From: Acidobacteriota bacterium
Lineage (GTDB): Bacteria; Acidobacteriota; Thermoanaerobaculia; Thermoanaerobaculales; Sulfomarinibacteraceae
Direction: 5' to 3'
Assembly: GCA_030637805.1 (NCBI GenBank)
Contig: DAOWFV010000065.1
Location: 1 to 24,745 of the forward strand
Length of the DNA stretch: 24,745 nt
A program made the translations under genes and the position numbers. How positions within the stretch are numbered: position 1 is the first letter of the stretch; the number at the start of each line of letters is the position of its first letter. Of the stretch, positions 15,674-22,573 are shown in pieces. Under the pieces are notes generated by a model, which did no database searches, was not told the DNA's origin, and saw only the letters and a program-made list of their open reading frames with translations.

Positions 15674-16846
15674 TCACCGATCGATCAGCCCAAACCAAAC
15701 AGTGAGAGCCTCCATGGCCAGATCTCCGCGCAGGGCGACTTCCACCGCACCGAGATCGGCCAACGCCGCCGACAGCTCATCGTCGGTGTAGCGTCCGGCG
15801 CCTGCGAAAAGCCGGCCAAGGTTCCACGGTGTAGGAAGCCGTCCGCCCTCGCGCAGCAACGGCGACGGCGCATCTTTCTTCAGGTACTCGTTGAGCCGAG
15901 GGGCGATGCCGTTCTTGAACCTGCCGGCGTACCACCCCCGCCGATCACAATTCGCGGGCGCCATTTCTTCGCTCAGACCCTCCACCGCGGCCACGCGCCG
16001 CAGATAGAAAAGCTGCTGGAACAACGCGGACACCTGGGAGAGGAGAACGGGCGGCACGCCCTTCTCATCGAGGGTTCGACCTTGCCAATCACGCACCGCG
16101 ACGCCGGCCTCGGCGGCGGCCATGAGGTCCAGGAGCGGCGCCTTACGACGCTCGAAAACGGCATCGCGAACCACCTCCAGTGAGCGCTCGCGGGGAAAGC
16201 TGAGCGCACGTACCAGATCCTCGTCCACCACGCCGTCTGCGCTGGCTGCAGCGAGCTTGCGGGCCTCCTGGGCGAGCAGACGGGGAGCAAAACCGAGGCG
16301 GTCGAAGAGCAATCTCTCGGCGGAGCGCTCGAACCGGACCTCGCCCGACACACCCGCCAGCACCCCTCGCAACACGTTCTCCTGCTCCTCGGACACAACA
16401 ACGTCCTGCCACGGCTTGGGGTCTTTGGGGATCGGAATCCACTCCACCGAACCTTGCTTCTCCACCGCCTCTACCAACGACCCCACCGGCTGCCGGCCAC
16501 ACCACGCGCCCATCACCAGGGCCACGTTCTCCTCCAGACCCTGGTCGATCACCTGCTCCAGCGGGGAGGTCTCCACCTCTTCATTCCCGCCCGCCGCCGT
16601 CTTGGCTGCCCCACGCGGCGCAGAGGCGCCCAGCCAGCTGCGAGTTTCGGTCGCTACCAGCACCCGATGCGGAGCGAAGAGGGAGGGAGAGCACAGCTCC
16701 ACGGCGAGCTGTTCGGGAGTGGTTTCCGGGGGCAGGAACTCCGGCTCGACGCCGCCCACCTCGGCACAGACGGCCTTTACAGCCCGTTGCAGGGCCTCCT
16801 CCAGGAGGTAGTCATCGCTGGAAGCAATGAGGCTCAGGCGAGCCAC
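15674..16846 (-). CDS. holA: DNA polymerase III delta subunit
   Basis: Delta opens the beta sliding clamp in the clamp-loader complex. The 390-residue product resembles HolA in overall layout. An N-terminal segment LIASSDDYLLEEAL leads into a degenerate AAA+ fold. The mid region follows (FERSAERLLFDRLGFAPRLLAQEARKLAA), and then the C-terminal collar domain (LLSQVSALFQQLFYLRRVA). It is somewhat longer than the usual about 340 residues. I chose the GTG at 16846, 19 nt after the preceding stop. The longer open frame to 17017 only overlaps the preceding gene and has no delta-like sequence. No clear Shine-Dalgarno is seen, so the exact start is uncertain. It lies between the DksA-like and GAF-PP2C genes in the long operon. 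Confidence 0.85.
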   Translation of the reverse strand: MARLSLIASSDDYLLEEALQRAVKAVCAEVGGVEPEFLPPETTPEQLAVELCSPSLFAPHRVLVATETRSWLGASAPRGAAKTAAGGNEEVETSPLEQVIDQGLEENVALVMGAWCGRQPVGSLVEAVEKQGSVEWIPIPKDPKPWQDVVVSEEQENVLRGVLAGVSGEVRFERSAERLLFDRLGFAPRLLAQEARKLAAASADGVVDEDLVRALSFPRERSLEVVRDAVFERRKAPLLDLMAAAEAGVAVRDWQGRTLDEKGVPPVLLSQVSALFQQLFYLRRVAAVEGLSEEMAPANCDRRGWYAGRFKNGIAPRLNEYLKKDAPSPLLREGGRLPTPWNLGRLFAGAGRYTDDELSAALADLGAVEVALRGDLAMEALTVWFGLIDR

Positions 16847-16865
16847 GGCACGGGCCGGTGGAGGA

Positions 16866-17219
16866 TCAGATCTCCCCTTGGTCCTGCAGCTCCTGGCACT
16901 CGATGCAGTGCCGCGCCCAGGGCACCGCGTCGAGGCGGCCGATCTGCACCTTCTTGCCGCAGGCCACGCAGATCCCATATTCGTTCGCATCCATGCGGTC
17001 GAGGGCGGCGTCGACACGCCGCAGAAGGTCTCGCTCGCCGACGGTCAGCTGATAGCTCAGATCACGGGACATCGTCGAGAGGGCGCGATCGCCGAGATCC
17101 GGCGCGTCCTCGTCGCCCCCCTCCTTCTCGCTGGTGCGTGCCGCTTGGACGAGGGTCAAGAGGTCTTCCCTCTTCTCCAAAAGTCCTTTACGGTAGCGTT
17201 CCCGCTGTTTCTTGTTCAT
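16866..17219 (-). CDS. DksA/TraR-family zinc-finger protein
   Basis: This 117-residue cytoplasmic protein has an N-terminal coiled-coil helix pair (about 1-75) and a four-cysteine zinc finger: Cys84-x2-Cys87 (CVACGK) and Cys105-x2-Cys108 (CIEC). This is the DksA/TraR pattern. Family members enter the RNA polymerase secondary channel and tune transcription with or without ppGpp. The coiled-coil tip lacks a clear DxxDxA motif (it reads DAPDLGDRA), so equivalence to E. coli DksA is not certain. The start is well set by GGAGGA ahead of the ATG at 17219. A hairpin at 17247-17292 separates it from rlmH, which could change its expression relative to the upstream genes. Confidence 0.88.
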   Translation of the reverse strand: MNKKQRERYRKGLLEKREDLLTLVQAARTSEKEGGDEDAPDLGDRALSTMSRDLSYQLTVGERDLLRRVDAALDRMDANEYGICVACGKKVQIGRLDAVPWARHCIECQELQDQGEI

Positions 17220-17246
17220 TCGTCAATCCTCCGAGTGGGATGGCTC

Positions 17247-17292
17247 CAGTCGCCGTCTCCTTTGTAGGGACCACCGAGACACCCGGCGACTG
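17247..17292. other. hairpin between rlmH and the DksA-like gene
   Basis: cagtcgccg (17247-17255) and cggcgactg (17284-17292) form a perfect 9-bp stem. Inside it tctc pairs with gaga past a 4-nt bulge. The structure fills the 77-bp gap between rlmH and the DksA-like gene. It has no U-run, so RNA processing, attenuation or stability control is more likely than intrinsic termination. Confidence 0.55.
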
Positions 17293-17296
17293 CTCC

Positions 17297-17779
17297 TCAT
17301 TGTACGCCGACTCGATGGTAAGCACCACCACCGAGAATGTGTGTCGCGCGGAAGAGTTGCTCCCATAACAGCAGCCTCACGAGCAGATGGGGCAAGGTCA
17401 TGGAGCTCAGGGAAAGGCGCTCGTCGGCCCGGTCCAGAATATCGCTGTGGAGTCCGAGATCGCTACCGATGGCGAAGAGAATCCCCTCCGAACTCCCTTC
17501 TTCAAGCCCTGCCAACCAGCGGGCGAAGGTCTCACTGTCTCGGGCTCGGCCTCGCTCGTCAAGAGCCACGAGACGCCAGCCTGAATCGTGCTGGCGAGCC
17601 ACCGCCTCTGCCTCGAGGCGGAGGGCTCGTGCAGGGTCGTCGCCGCGACCACCCCCCACCGGACGCAGGGGGCGATCCTCCGCCGGCCAGCGCCGCTGGA
17701 CACGCCGCCGATAGGTTTCCACCTGTTTTTCGTACGGGCTGCCGGACGGCCGTCCGAGCCACACCACACGGATCTTCAC
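17297..17779 (-). CDS. rlmH: 23S rRNA pseudouridine-1915 N3-methyltransferase RlmH
   Basis: RlmH is a SPOUT-fold methyltransferase acting on the 70S ribosome at position 1915 of 23S rRNA. The 160-residue product begins VKIRVVWLGRPSG. It carries the cofactor-binding region FAIGSDLGL (102-110) and the C-terminal block LSSMTLPHLLVRLLLWEQLFRA followed by YHR, typical of the family (about 155 residues). The usual IGGxxG loop reads IGSDLG, a small deviation. The GTG at 17779 overlaps the rsfS stop by 4 bp (GTGA), matching the family start and the usual rsfS-rlmH order. A longer open frame to 17920 overlaps rsfS in another frame and is rejected. Confidence 0.93.
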   Translation of the reverse strand: MKIRVVWLGRPSGSPYEKQVETYRRRVQRRWPAEDRPLRPVGGGRGDDPARALRLEAEAVARQHDSGWRLVALDERGRARDSETFARWLAGLEEGSSEGILFAIGSDLGLHSDILDRADERLSLSSMTLPHLLVRLLLWEQLFRATHILGGGAYHRVGVQ

Positions 17780-18156
17780 GCCGGCGGCTTCCCATCGATG
17801 CCGAGGGTCTCGGCCTCGAGTCGCGTGGCGTCGCCCCACAGGCCGTCGAGACCGTAGTAGGCGCGTCGCTCCTCGGTGAAGACATGAACCACGAAATCGC
17901 CGTAGTCCAGGAGCACCCATTCGCTGCGCCCCTCGCCTTCAACATGGAGGGGACGAATGCCGGCGTCTCTCAGCTGCCGGCAAACCTCGTCAGCAATCGC
18001 CGCCACCTGGCGATCGGAGGCGCCCGAGCAGATGAGAAGGAAATCGGTGTAGGAGGTAAGCTCGGAAACCCCGAAACCGACGATGTGAAAGGCTTTCTTA
18101 TCGGCTGCGGCGCGCGCCGCAGCACTGATCGACTCCAGGGTGTCAGTCGGCAGCAT
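17776..18156 (-). CDS. rsfS: ribosome silencing factor RsfS
   Basis: RsfS binds ribosomal protein uL14 and blocks 30S-50S joining in starvation. The 126-residue product has the family pattern KKAFHIVGFGVSELTSYTDF, then SDRQVAAIADEV, then EGEGRSEWVLLDYGDFVVHVFTEERRAYYGLDGLW. The ATG at 18156 is preferred because GAGGAGGA lies just upstream and the family starts here; the longer frame to 18222 lies within nadD. It overlaps the nadD end by 14 bp and the rlmH start by 4 bp, a tightly coupled order found in many bacteria. Confidence 0.94.
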   Translation of the reverse strand: MLPTDTLESISAAARAAADKKAFHIVGFGVSELTSYTDFLLICSGASDRQVAAIADEVCRQLRDAGIRPLHVEGEGRSEWVLLDYGDFVVHVFTEERRAYYGLDGLWGDATRLEAETLGIDGKPPA

Positions 18157-18829
18157 GATCCTCCTCTGTTTCGGCCTTGGGATGGTAGAGGCGGTATTTT
18201 TCGATGTAGGAGTGGACCTCATGAGGCACCAGCTCGCGGATCGGCTGGCCCCGTCTCTGGCGATTGCGGATCGAGGTCCCCGATATAGGGAAGGGCTCGT
18301 GGTTCAGCAGGTAGACGGTGAGCTTCTCGGGGTCTGGAACCTCCGCGAACGGCTCCACCTGCACCAGGCGGGGTACCAGTCGCTGGGGGATGCGCCGGAC
18401 CAGATCGTCGCCCCACATGTGCGCCCGGTGCAGCACCACGAGGTGCACCAACTCCACGAGCTCCTCCCATTGCTCCCAGGTGGCGATCTGGGAGAAGGAG
18501 TCGGAACCGAGGATGAAGTACATCGTGTGCTCGGGAAACTTTTCCTGGAAGCGGCGTACGGTGTGAACCGAGTAATTCGGCCGGGATGCGAAGACCTCGT
18601 CGTCGGAGGTGAAGAATCGGTCGTAGGGTAGGGTCGCCATGGCCACCATCGCGAGACGATGGGTCACCGGCGTCAGCGGCGCGGCATCCTTGTGCGGCGG
18701 AGCTCCCGCCGGCACGAAAAACACGGCCTCGAAGTGGAAGGTCTCCTGCGCACGCACCGTCGGCACCAGATGCCCGAGGTGGAAGGGATCGAAGCTGCCT
18801 CCGTAGATCGCGATCCGACCGCTCATCAT
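18143..18829 (-). CDS. nadD: nicotinate-nucleotide adenylyltransferase
   Basis: NadD makes deamido-NAD from nicotinate mononucleotide and ATP. The 228-residue product has the nucleotidyltransferase signature GGSFDPFHLGHL near the N-terminus and ISGTSIRNR near the C-terminus. The central region AMVAMATLPYDRFFTSDDEV leads to FILGSDSFSQIATWEQWEEL, as in the family. The start is one of two adjacent ATGs (18829 or 18826), overlapping the obgE stop. AAAGGAA just upstream can serve as Shine-Dalgarno. The position between obgE and rsfS is conserved in many bacteria. Confidence 0.95.
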   Translation of the reverse strand: MMSGRIAIYGGSFDPFHLGHLVPTVRAQETFHFEAVFFVPAGAPPHKDAAPLTPVTHRLAMVAMATLPYDRFFTSDDEVFASRPNYSVHTVRRFQEKFPEHTMYFILGSDSFSQIATWEQWEELVELVHLVVLHRAHMWGDDLVRRIPQRLVPRLVQVEPFAEVPDPEKLTVYLLNHEPFPISGTSIRNRQRRGQPIRELVPHEVHSYIEKYRLYHPKAETEEDHAAD

Positions 18830-19836
18830 CGTTCCTTTGCCCCTTCTATCATCTCGAACAGCACCCCGACGAGGCGATCAATTCCCTCGCCGGTCACCGC
18901 CGAGATGGACCGCCACGCCACACCGTAACCCTCAGCTACTTCGGCCAGCTCGGCCAGCGTTGCTTCACGGTCGCCGACCGCGTCGGTCTTTGTTCCCACC
19001 AGCACCCAGGGCCGCGTCTCGAGCGGCTCTTCGTGGGCTATGAGCTCACCTCGAATGGTATCAACTCGCCCTTCGACAGAGGTGGGATCTGCGAGGTCAA
19101 CCAGATGGGCCAGCACCGGGCACCGCTCCACGTGGCGCAGAAATTGGGTGCCGAGGCCGGCACCGTCATGGGCCCCCTCGATGAGACCGGGAATGTCCGC
19201 CATCACCAGGGTCCGGAGCTCGTCGTCCACCGCCTGCACGACTCCCAGGTAAGGCTCGAGGGTAGTGAAAGGGTAGTCCGCCACCTTCGGCCGAGCGGCA
19301 GAGACCCGCGCCAACAGCGTCGACTTGCCGGCGTTGGGCAGGCCCACCAGACCGACGTCGGCGAGCATCTTGAGCTCCAGGTCGAGTTCGAACTGCTCGC
19401 CCGGCTGACCATCCTCTGCGGTGCGAGGAGCACGATTCGTTGCCGTAGAGAAGCGCGCGTTGCCGCGGCCTCCGCGCCCGCCGCGGGCAACCACCATCTC
19501 CTGCCCCTCGTCGACGAGATCGCCGATGATCTTTTCGTCGCCGGCCACGCGAACCACCGTACCCGGCGGCACCCGCAGGACGACATCACCACCGCCTCGG
19601 CCGGTCCTGTTCGATCCCCGCCCGTGAGCGCCCCGGTCGGCACGCACCAGTCGCTGGTGGTGGAGATGGAGGAGGGTGTTGAGTCCTTCGCCCACGCGAA
19701 GGATCACGCTGCCTCCACGACCTCCGTCGCCTCCGTCAGGACCTCCGCGGGGGACGAACTTCTCGCGCCTGAAGGAGACGGAACCGTTCCCGCCGTCGCC
19801 CGCTCGTACGGTGATTCGAGCCGAGTCGACAAGCAT
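18826..19836 (-). CDS. obgE: Obg-family GTPase
   Basis: ObgE/CgtA binds the 50S subunit and links ribosome assembly to growth and ppGpp. The 336-residue product has the glycine-rich Obg fold (about 1-158, GDGGNGSVSFRREKFVPRGG). A GTPase domain follows with P-loop GLPNAGKS (165-172), DIPG (214-217) and the G4-like GTKTD, in place of the usual NKxD. The extra C-terminal OCT domain of some Obg proteins is absent, as in many lineages. The start at 19836 has only a weak Shine-Dalgarno and lies 69 nt after rpmA. Its place in rplU-rpmA-obgE is widely conserved. Confidence 0.96.
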   Translation of the reverse strand: MLVDSARITVRAGDGGNGSVSFRREKFVPRGGPDGGDGGRGGSVILRVGEGLNTLLHLHHQRLVRADRGAHGRGSNRTGRGGGDVVLRVPPGTVVRVAGDEKIIGDLVDEGQEMVVARGGRGGRGNARFSTATNRAPRTAEDGQPGEQFELDLELKMLADVGLVGLPNAGKSTLLARVSAARPKVADYPFTTLEPYLGVVQAVDDELRTLVMADIPGLIEGAHDGAGLGTQFLRHVERCPVLAHLVDLADPTSVEGRVDTIRGELIAHEEPLETRPWVLVGTKTDAVGDREATLAELAEVAEGYGVAWRSISAVTGEGIDRLVGVLFEMIEGAKER

Positions 19837-19905
19837 CAGGCACAGCGCGGGGTTGCCGCACCCGTTCGCCTACTTGGAAGTGACATGATTCTCGTGAGGC
19901 GGGGG

Positions 19906-20160
19906 TCAGTTCGGGAGGACTTTGATGAATCGACCTAGACGGCCCCGGTTCTGGAACTTCACCGTACCTCCGGAGGTAGCGAAAAGTGTGTCGTCATTGC
20001 CCCGCTTGACGTTCACGCCGGGCTTGAAACGGGTGCCGCGCTGACGCACCAGAATCGTCCCCGACGTCACCATCTGACCGTCGCCCACCTTGGTGCCGAG
20101 ACGCTTGGAGTTGGAGTCACGACCGTTGCGGCTCGAACCCTGTCCTTTTTTGTGCGCCAT
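19906..20160 (-). CDS. rpmA: 50S ribosomal protein bL27
   Basis: bL27 lies near the peptidyl transferase centre. The 84-residue product begins MAHKKGQGSSRNGRDSNSKR, the standard form without the cleaved N-terminal extension of Firmicutes. It continues with the family pattern GTILVRQRGTRFKPGVNVKRGNDDTLFA. It starts 8 nt after the rplU stop and precedes obgE. Confidence 0.98.
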   Translation of the reverse strand: MAHKKGQGSSRNGRDSNSKRLGTKVGDGQMVTSGTILVRQRGTRFKPGVNVKRGNDDTLFATSGGTVKFQNRGRLGRFIKVLPN

Positions 20161-20168
20161 GATTCCCC

Positions 20169-20492
20169 CTACGCCTCGATGGCCTCGACCCGGACCCTGT
20201 AGTAGTCCTGCCGATGGCCTTGCTTCCGCTTGTAACCCTTGCGGCGTTTCTTCTTGAAGACAATGACCTTTTCGCCACGCTCCGGCGCCAGCACCTGGCC
20301 GCGCACCACCGCGCCCTCGACGACGGGCTGTCCGACGCGGACCGCATCGCCCTGGCTGATGAGCATCACCTTGTCGAAGAGGAAGTCGTCGCCCTGCTTG
20401 AGATCGGGCTGGGTGCGCTCCACCAGCAGCTCATCACCCGGGCTCATCCGGTATTGCTTACCGCCGTGTTCAACAATCGCATAGTCAGTCAT
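20169..20492 (-). CDS. rplU: 50S ribosomal protein bL21
   Basis: bL21 binds 23S rRNA in the 50S subunit. The 107-residue product begins MTDYAIVEHGGKQYRMSPGDEL and ends with the family block KKKRRKGYKRKQGHRQDYYRVRVEAIEA. GGGGAGAGG lies just before the ATG at 20492. A longer open frame to 20705 reads through the promoter and heptamer repeats and is rejected. It is the first gene of a co-oriented run reaching 12991. Confidence 0.97.
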   Translation of the reverse strand: MTDYAIVEHGGKQYRMSPGDELLVERTQPDLKQGDDFLFDKVMLISQGDAVRVGQPVVEGAVVRGQVLAPERGEKVIVFKKKRRKGYKRKQGHRQDYYRVRVEAIEA

Positions 20493-20523
20493 TCCACACC
20501 TCTCCCCATCAAAAGGGGCGCTT

Positions 20524-20552
20524 GTTGTACCAGATAGGTGACTTCGTGTCAA
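20524..20552 (-). promoter_or_regulatory. sigma70-type promoter of the rplU operon
   Basis: On the minus strand, a perfect -35 TTGACA (20552-20547) is followed after exactly 17 bp by TACAAC (20529-20524), with an extended -10 TGG before it. The predicted start gives a leader of about 25 nt to the rplU ATG. It is the best canonical promoter seen in the window. Confidence 0.8.
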
Positions 20553-20587
20553 TGGAGCAGGTACGGAAGCGGAGACGTAAAAGAAAG

Positions 20588-20619
20588 AGTTTTGAGTTTT
20601 TAGTTTTGAGTTTTTAGTT
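20588..20619. repeat. TTTTGAG-type heptamer array
   Basis: Units GAGTTTT and the compound GAGTTTTTAGTTTT alternate between the rplU promoter and the following AATTGAG array. The period is 7 nt. Confidence 0.75.
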
Positions 20620-20643
20620 GGAGCCCCATGCGCCTGCCGAACT

Positions 20644-20672
20644 GAGAATTGAGAATTGAGAATTGAGAATTG
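20644..20672. repeat. AATTGAG heptamer array
   Basis: Four exact 7-nt GAGAATT units lie directly beside the terminator of the Spy/CpxP-like gene and 25 bp from the TTTTGAG array. Confidence 0.85.
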
Positions 20673-20700
20673 AAAAAGGCGGGCCCAAAAGGACCCGCCT
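20673..20700 (-). terminator. intrinsic terminator of the sigma/anti-sigma/Spy operon
   Basis: On the minus strand, a 10-bp GC-rich stem (arms 20700-20691 and 20686-20677, one U-G pair) with a 4-nt U loop is followed by five U. It lies 23 nt after the stop codon of the Spy/CpxP-like gene. Confidence 0.88.
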
Positions 20701-20723
20701 CGCACGGTGGTCGGACTGGTTTT

Positions 20724-21191
20724 CTACGGGATCCGCCCCTGAGGACGTTGTCCAGGCGGGCGCTGCCCCGGCTCGCGCTGCGAACGCATCTGCTTGAGGC
20801 GGCGCTTGATCTCCTCGATCTTCTTCCACTGCTCATAGGTGAGGATCTGGCGCACGTCCAGCAGCATCTCGAAGCGTTCCTGCTCGAGCTTCCGGCGGGC
20901 CGTCTGGAAGTTCGCGAACGCCTTGCGGACCGGCTGAGGATCGAACTCCACCTGATCCACCACCTCCGCCAGCTCGAGGCCCGCCAGCTTGACGTCGGCG
21001 TTGAGGTCGATCATGCGCCGTGCGCTCTCGAAAACGACCTGCCTGATCTGCTGCTGCTGATCCTCGGTGAGGCCGACCCGCTCGACCAGTCGCTGGTCCT
21101 CCCACCACTTGCCAGGTGGCAGGTCGAACTCGTTGGCCCACAATGCCCCACCGGCAGCAAGCATCAACATGGTAATCATCAATCTTTTCAT
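20724..21191 (-). CDS. Spy/CpxP-like periplasmic protein
   Basis: This 155-residue protein has a clear signal peptide (about 1-19, MKRLMITMLMLAAGGALWA), so it is exported. The mature part is almost all helical and charged. It has two LTxxQ motifs, LTEDQ (41-45) and LTYEQ (117-121), the hallmark of the Spy/CpxP/ZraP family of envelope chaperones and stress sensors. The C-terminus is a Pro/Gln/Arg-rich tail with repeated PGQRP. The ATG at 21191 has GGAGGTG upstream. It follows the anti-sigma gene by 29 nt and ends at a strong terminator. Context suggests it is an output or feedback sensor of the adjacent ECF sigma factor; this is inference. Confidence 0.85.
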   Translation of the reverse strand: MKRLMITMLMLAAGGALWANEFDLPPGKWWEDQRLVERVGLTEDQQQQIRQVVFESARRMIDLNADVKLAGLELAEVVDQVEFDPQPVRKAFANFQTARRKLEQERFEMLLDVRQILTYEQWKKIEEIKRRLKQMRSQREPGQRPPGQRPQGRIP

Positions 21192-21220
21192 CGTGCACCT
21201 CCAGTTACGGCTCGGCCCAC

Positions 21221-21691
21221 TCACGACGCTCCGTTGGAGAACAACTTTTCCAAATCGTCCATCCCCGGGTCGATCGACTCGAATCCGGGAATGGCTTCGT
21301 CCGCCAGGACCGCATCCACCTCGGCGAGGATCTGCTCCACCGCCAGCTCCGGGGCCTCCGATCCACCGCCCCCTGCCGTCAGCCGCATGAGGCCGAGGCC
21401 AACCGTCACCAGGAGCACCGCCGCTGCGGCCAGCATGGGCCGCAGCCAGCGCGGGTTTCGGCGCGGACGCGCGACCACCGTCGACGGAAGCTGCAGCAGG
21501 ATCTCCTGCCGTTGGCGCTGCCAATCAGGAGCCTCTTTGGTGAGACGGTCGCGGCGCATGTCGATCAGCTCCCGCATGTCGTGCACCTGCTGGCGGCAGC
21601 TGAGGCAGGAGGCCAGGTGCTCCTCGGCCCAGGCCTCGAGTTCGAGCTCGGCCACCGCAGCGGTGATCTGGTCGTCGTCGAGATGTCTCAT
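21221..21691 (-). CDS. membrane-bound zinc-finger anti-sigma factor
   Basis: This 156-residue protein has an N-terminal cytoplasmic zinc-binding anti-sigma motif, His25-x3-Cys29-x2-Cys32 (HLASCLSC). A single membrane helix lies at about 84-104 (PMLAAAAVLLVTVGLGL), followed by a short, acidic, probably periplasmic tail. This matches ZAS-type anti-sigma factors that hold an ECF sigma factor at the membrane. Its ATG overlaps the sigma stop by 4 bp, indicating coupled translation. The partner is almost surely the preceding sigma factor. Confidence 0.9.
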   Translation of the reverse strand: MRHLDDDQITAAVAELELEAWAEEHLASCLSCRQQVHDMRELIDMRRDRLTKEAPDWQRQRQEILLQLPSTVVARPRRNPRWLRPMLAAAAVLLVTVGLGLMRLTAGGGGSEAPELAVEQILAEVDAVLADEAIPGFESIDPGMDDLEKLFSNGAS

Positions 21692-22272
21692 CGGTATGCT
21701 CCCAACTCCTTGCGCAGTCTGTGCACCGCTCGGTGCAGCTGCGTCTTGACGGTTCCGACATGGACATCGAGGGCGGCGGCAATCTCCTCGAGCTCCATCT
21801 CGGCATAGAATCTCAGGCGGAAGATCTCACGCTGGCGGGCGGGCAGCTCATCCTCGCAAGAGGCGAGCCGACCCACGGCCTGGTGTTGAAGGGTCCGCGC
21901 CTCCGGATCCGCCCCATCATCCGGAACCTGCGCGATGATGCCCGGACCCTCGTCCCCTTCCGGCTCCTCCACTCTCAGCCCTTCCCGGCCGCGCCGACGC
22001 AGCTGGTCGAGGCAGGTGTTGATGGCGATGCGGGTCAACCAGGTGGTGAAAGCCGAGCGCCGATTGAAGGCGCCGATCCTGGTAAAGGCCTTGACCAGGC
22101 TGTCCTGGGCGGCCGCATCCGCCTCATCCACCCCCAGATACTGCCGACACACCAACCACACCCGGCGCTGGTGGCGCGCCACCAGCTCACCAAACGCCTC
22201 ATGGTCACCGGCCTGCGCCCGCACGACGAGGGGGTCGTCCTCTTGGGAAAGATCGGATCGAGTCGGCGTCAT
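21688..22272 (-). CDS. ECF (RpoE-type) sigma factor
   Basis: This 194-residue sigma factor has region 2 at about 25-92 (FGELVARHQRRVWLVCRQYLG, then FTTWLTRIAINTCLDQLRRR) and region 4 at about 135-190. Region 4 contains a helix-turn-helix (LEEIAAALDVHVGTVKTQLHRAVHRL). No region 1.1 or 3 is present, as expected for the ECF class. The 22272 start gives a normal length; an in-frame ATG about 26 nt further up is possible. It heads the sigma/anti-sigma/Spy cluster. No ECF-like GGAAC promoter was identified upstream, so autoregulation could not be supported. Confidence 0.92.
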   Translation of the reverse strand: MTPTRSDLSQEDDPLVVRAQAGDHEAFGELVARHQRRVWLVCRQYLGVDEADAAAQDSLVKAFTRIGAFNRRSAFTTWLTRIAINTCLDQLRRRGREGLRVEEPEGDEGPGIIAQVPDDGADPEARTLQHQAVGRLASCEDELPARQREIFRLRFYAEMELEEIAAALDVHVGTVKTQLHRAVHRLRKELGAYR

Positions 22273-22369
22273 AGTTCCAGCTCGCAACACAACCATACGA
22301 CGCCCCGCGGGATGCTCCGGTTGACACCGGCATCCATGGAATATGAGGAAGAACACGAGGAACGGTGGT

Positions 22370-22400
22370 GAGTTTTGAGTTTTGAGTTTTGAGTTTTTAG
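22370..22400. repeat. TTTTGAG heptamer array
   Basis: Four exact GAGTTTT units (22370-22397) and a final TAG lie upstream of the sigma factor gene. Confidence 0.85.
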
Positions 22401-22425
22401 TCCCAACCACCTACCCGAATTCGCC

Positions 22426-22443
22426 CACAGATCACACAGATCA
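22426..22443. repeat. 9-nt tandem duplicate
   Basis: CACAGATCA occurs twice in direct succession in the gap between the sigma factor and lipid kinase genes. Confidence 0.6.
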
Positions 22444-22491
22444 TCACAAATGAGGATATCCATTCGGCTCGGTGTCACTCTGCGAAATCCT

Positions 22492-22521
22492 CGATTCTCC
22501 CCAAATGGGCGGGGAAAATCG
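22492..22521 (-). terminator. possible terminator hairpin of the lipid kinase gene
   Basis: Arms 22492-22502 and 22511-22521 form an 11-bp stem (one U-G pair) with an 8-nt loop, about 36 nt past the kinase stop on the minus strand. The following sequence has only a short U stretch, so efficiency is uncertain. Confidence 0.4.
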
Positions 22522-22573
22522 AAATTCCTAATTCCTCATTCCTAATTCCTAATTCCTCACTCCTCATTCTTCG
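22522..22573. repeat. AATTCCT heptamer array entering the kinase gene
   Basis: On the minus strand about six 7-nt units (GAATGAG, GAGTGAG, GAATTAG, GAATTAG, GAATGAG, GAATTAG) run without a break. The first units encode the last residues and stop codon of the lipid kinase. Confidence 0.8.

Noticed and set aside
16847..17017. Longer holA start
   Set aside because: The extra residues only shadow the DksA-like gene in another frame and have no delta-subunit similarity.
20493..20705. N-terminal extension of rplU by about 71 residues
   Set aside because: The extension translates the promoter, heptamer arrays and part of the upstream terminator. The MTDYAIVEHGG start has a good Shine-Dalgarno and matches the family.
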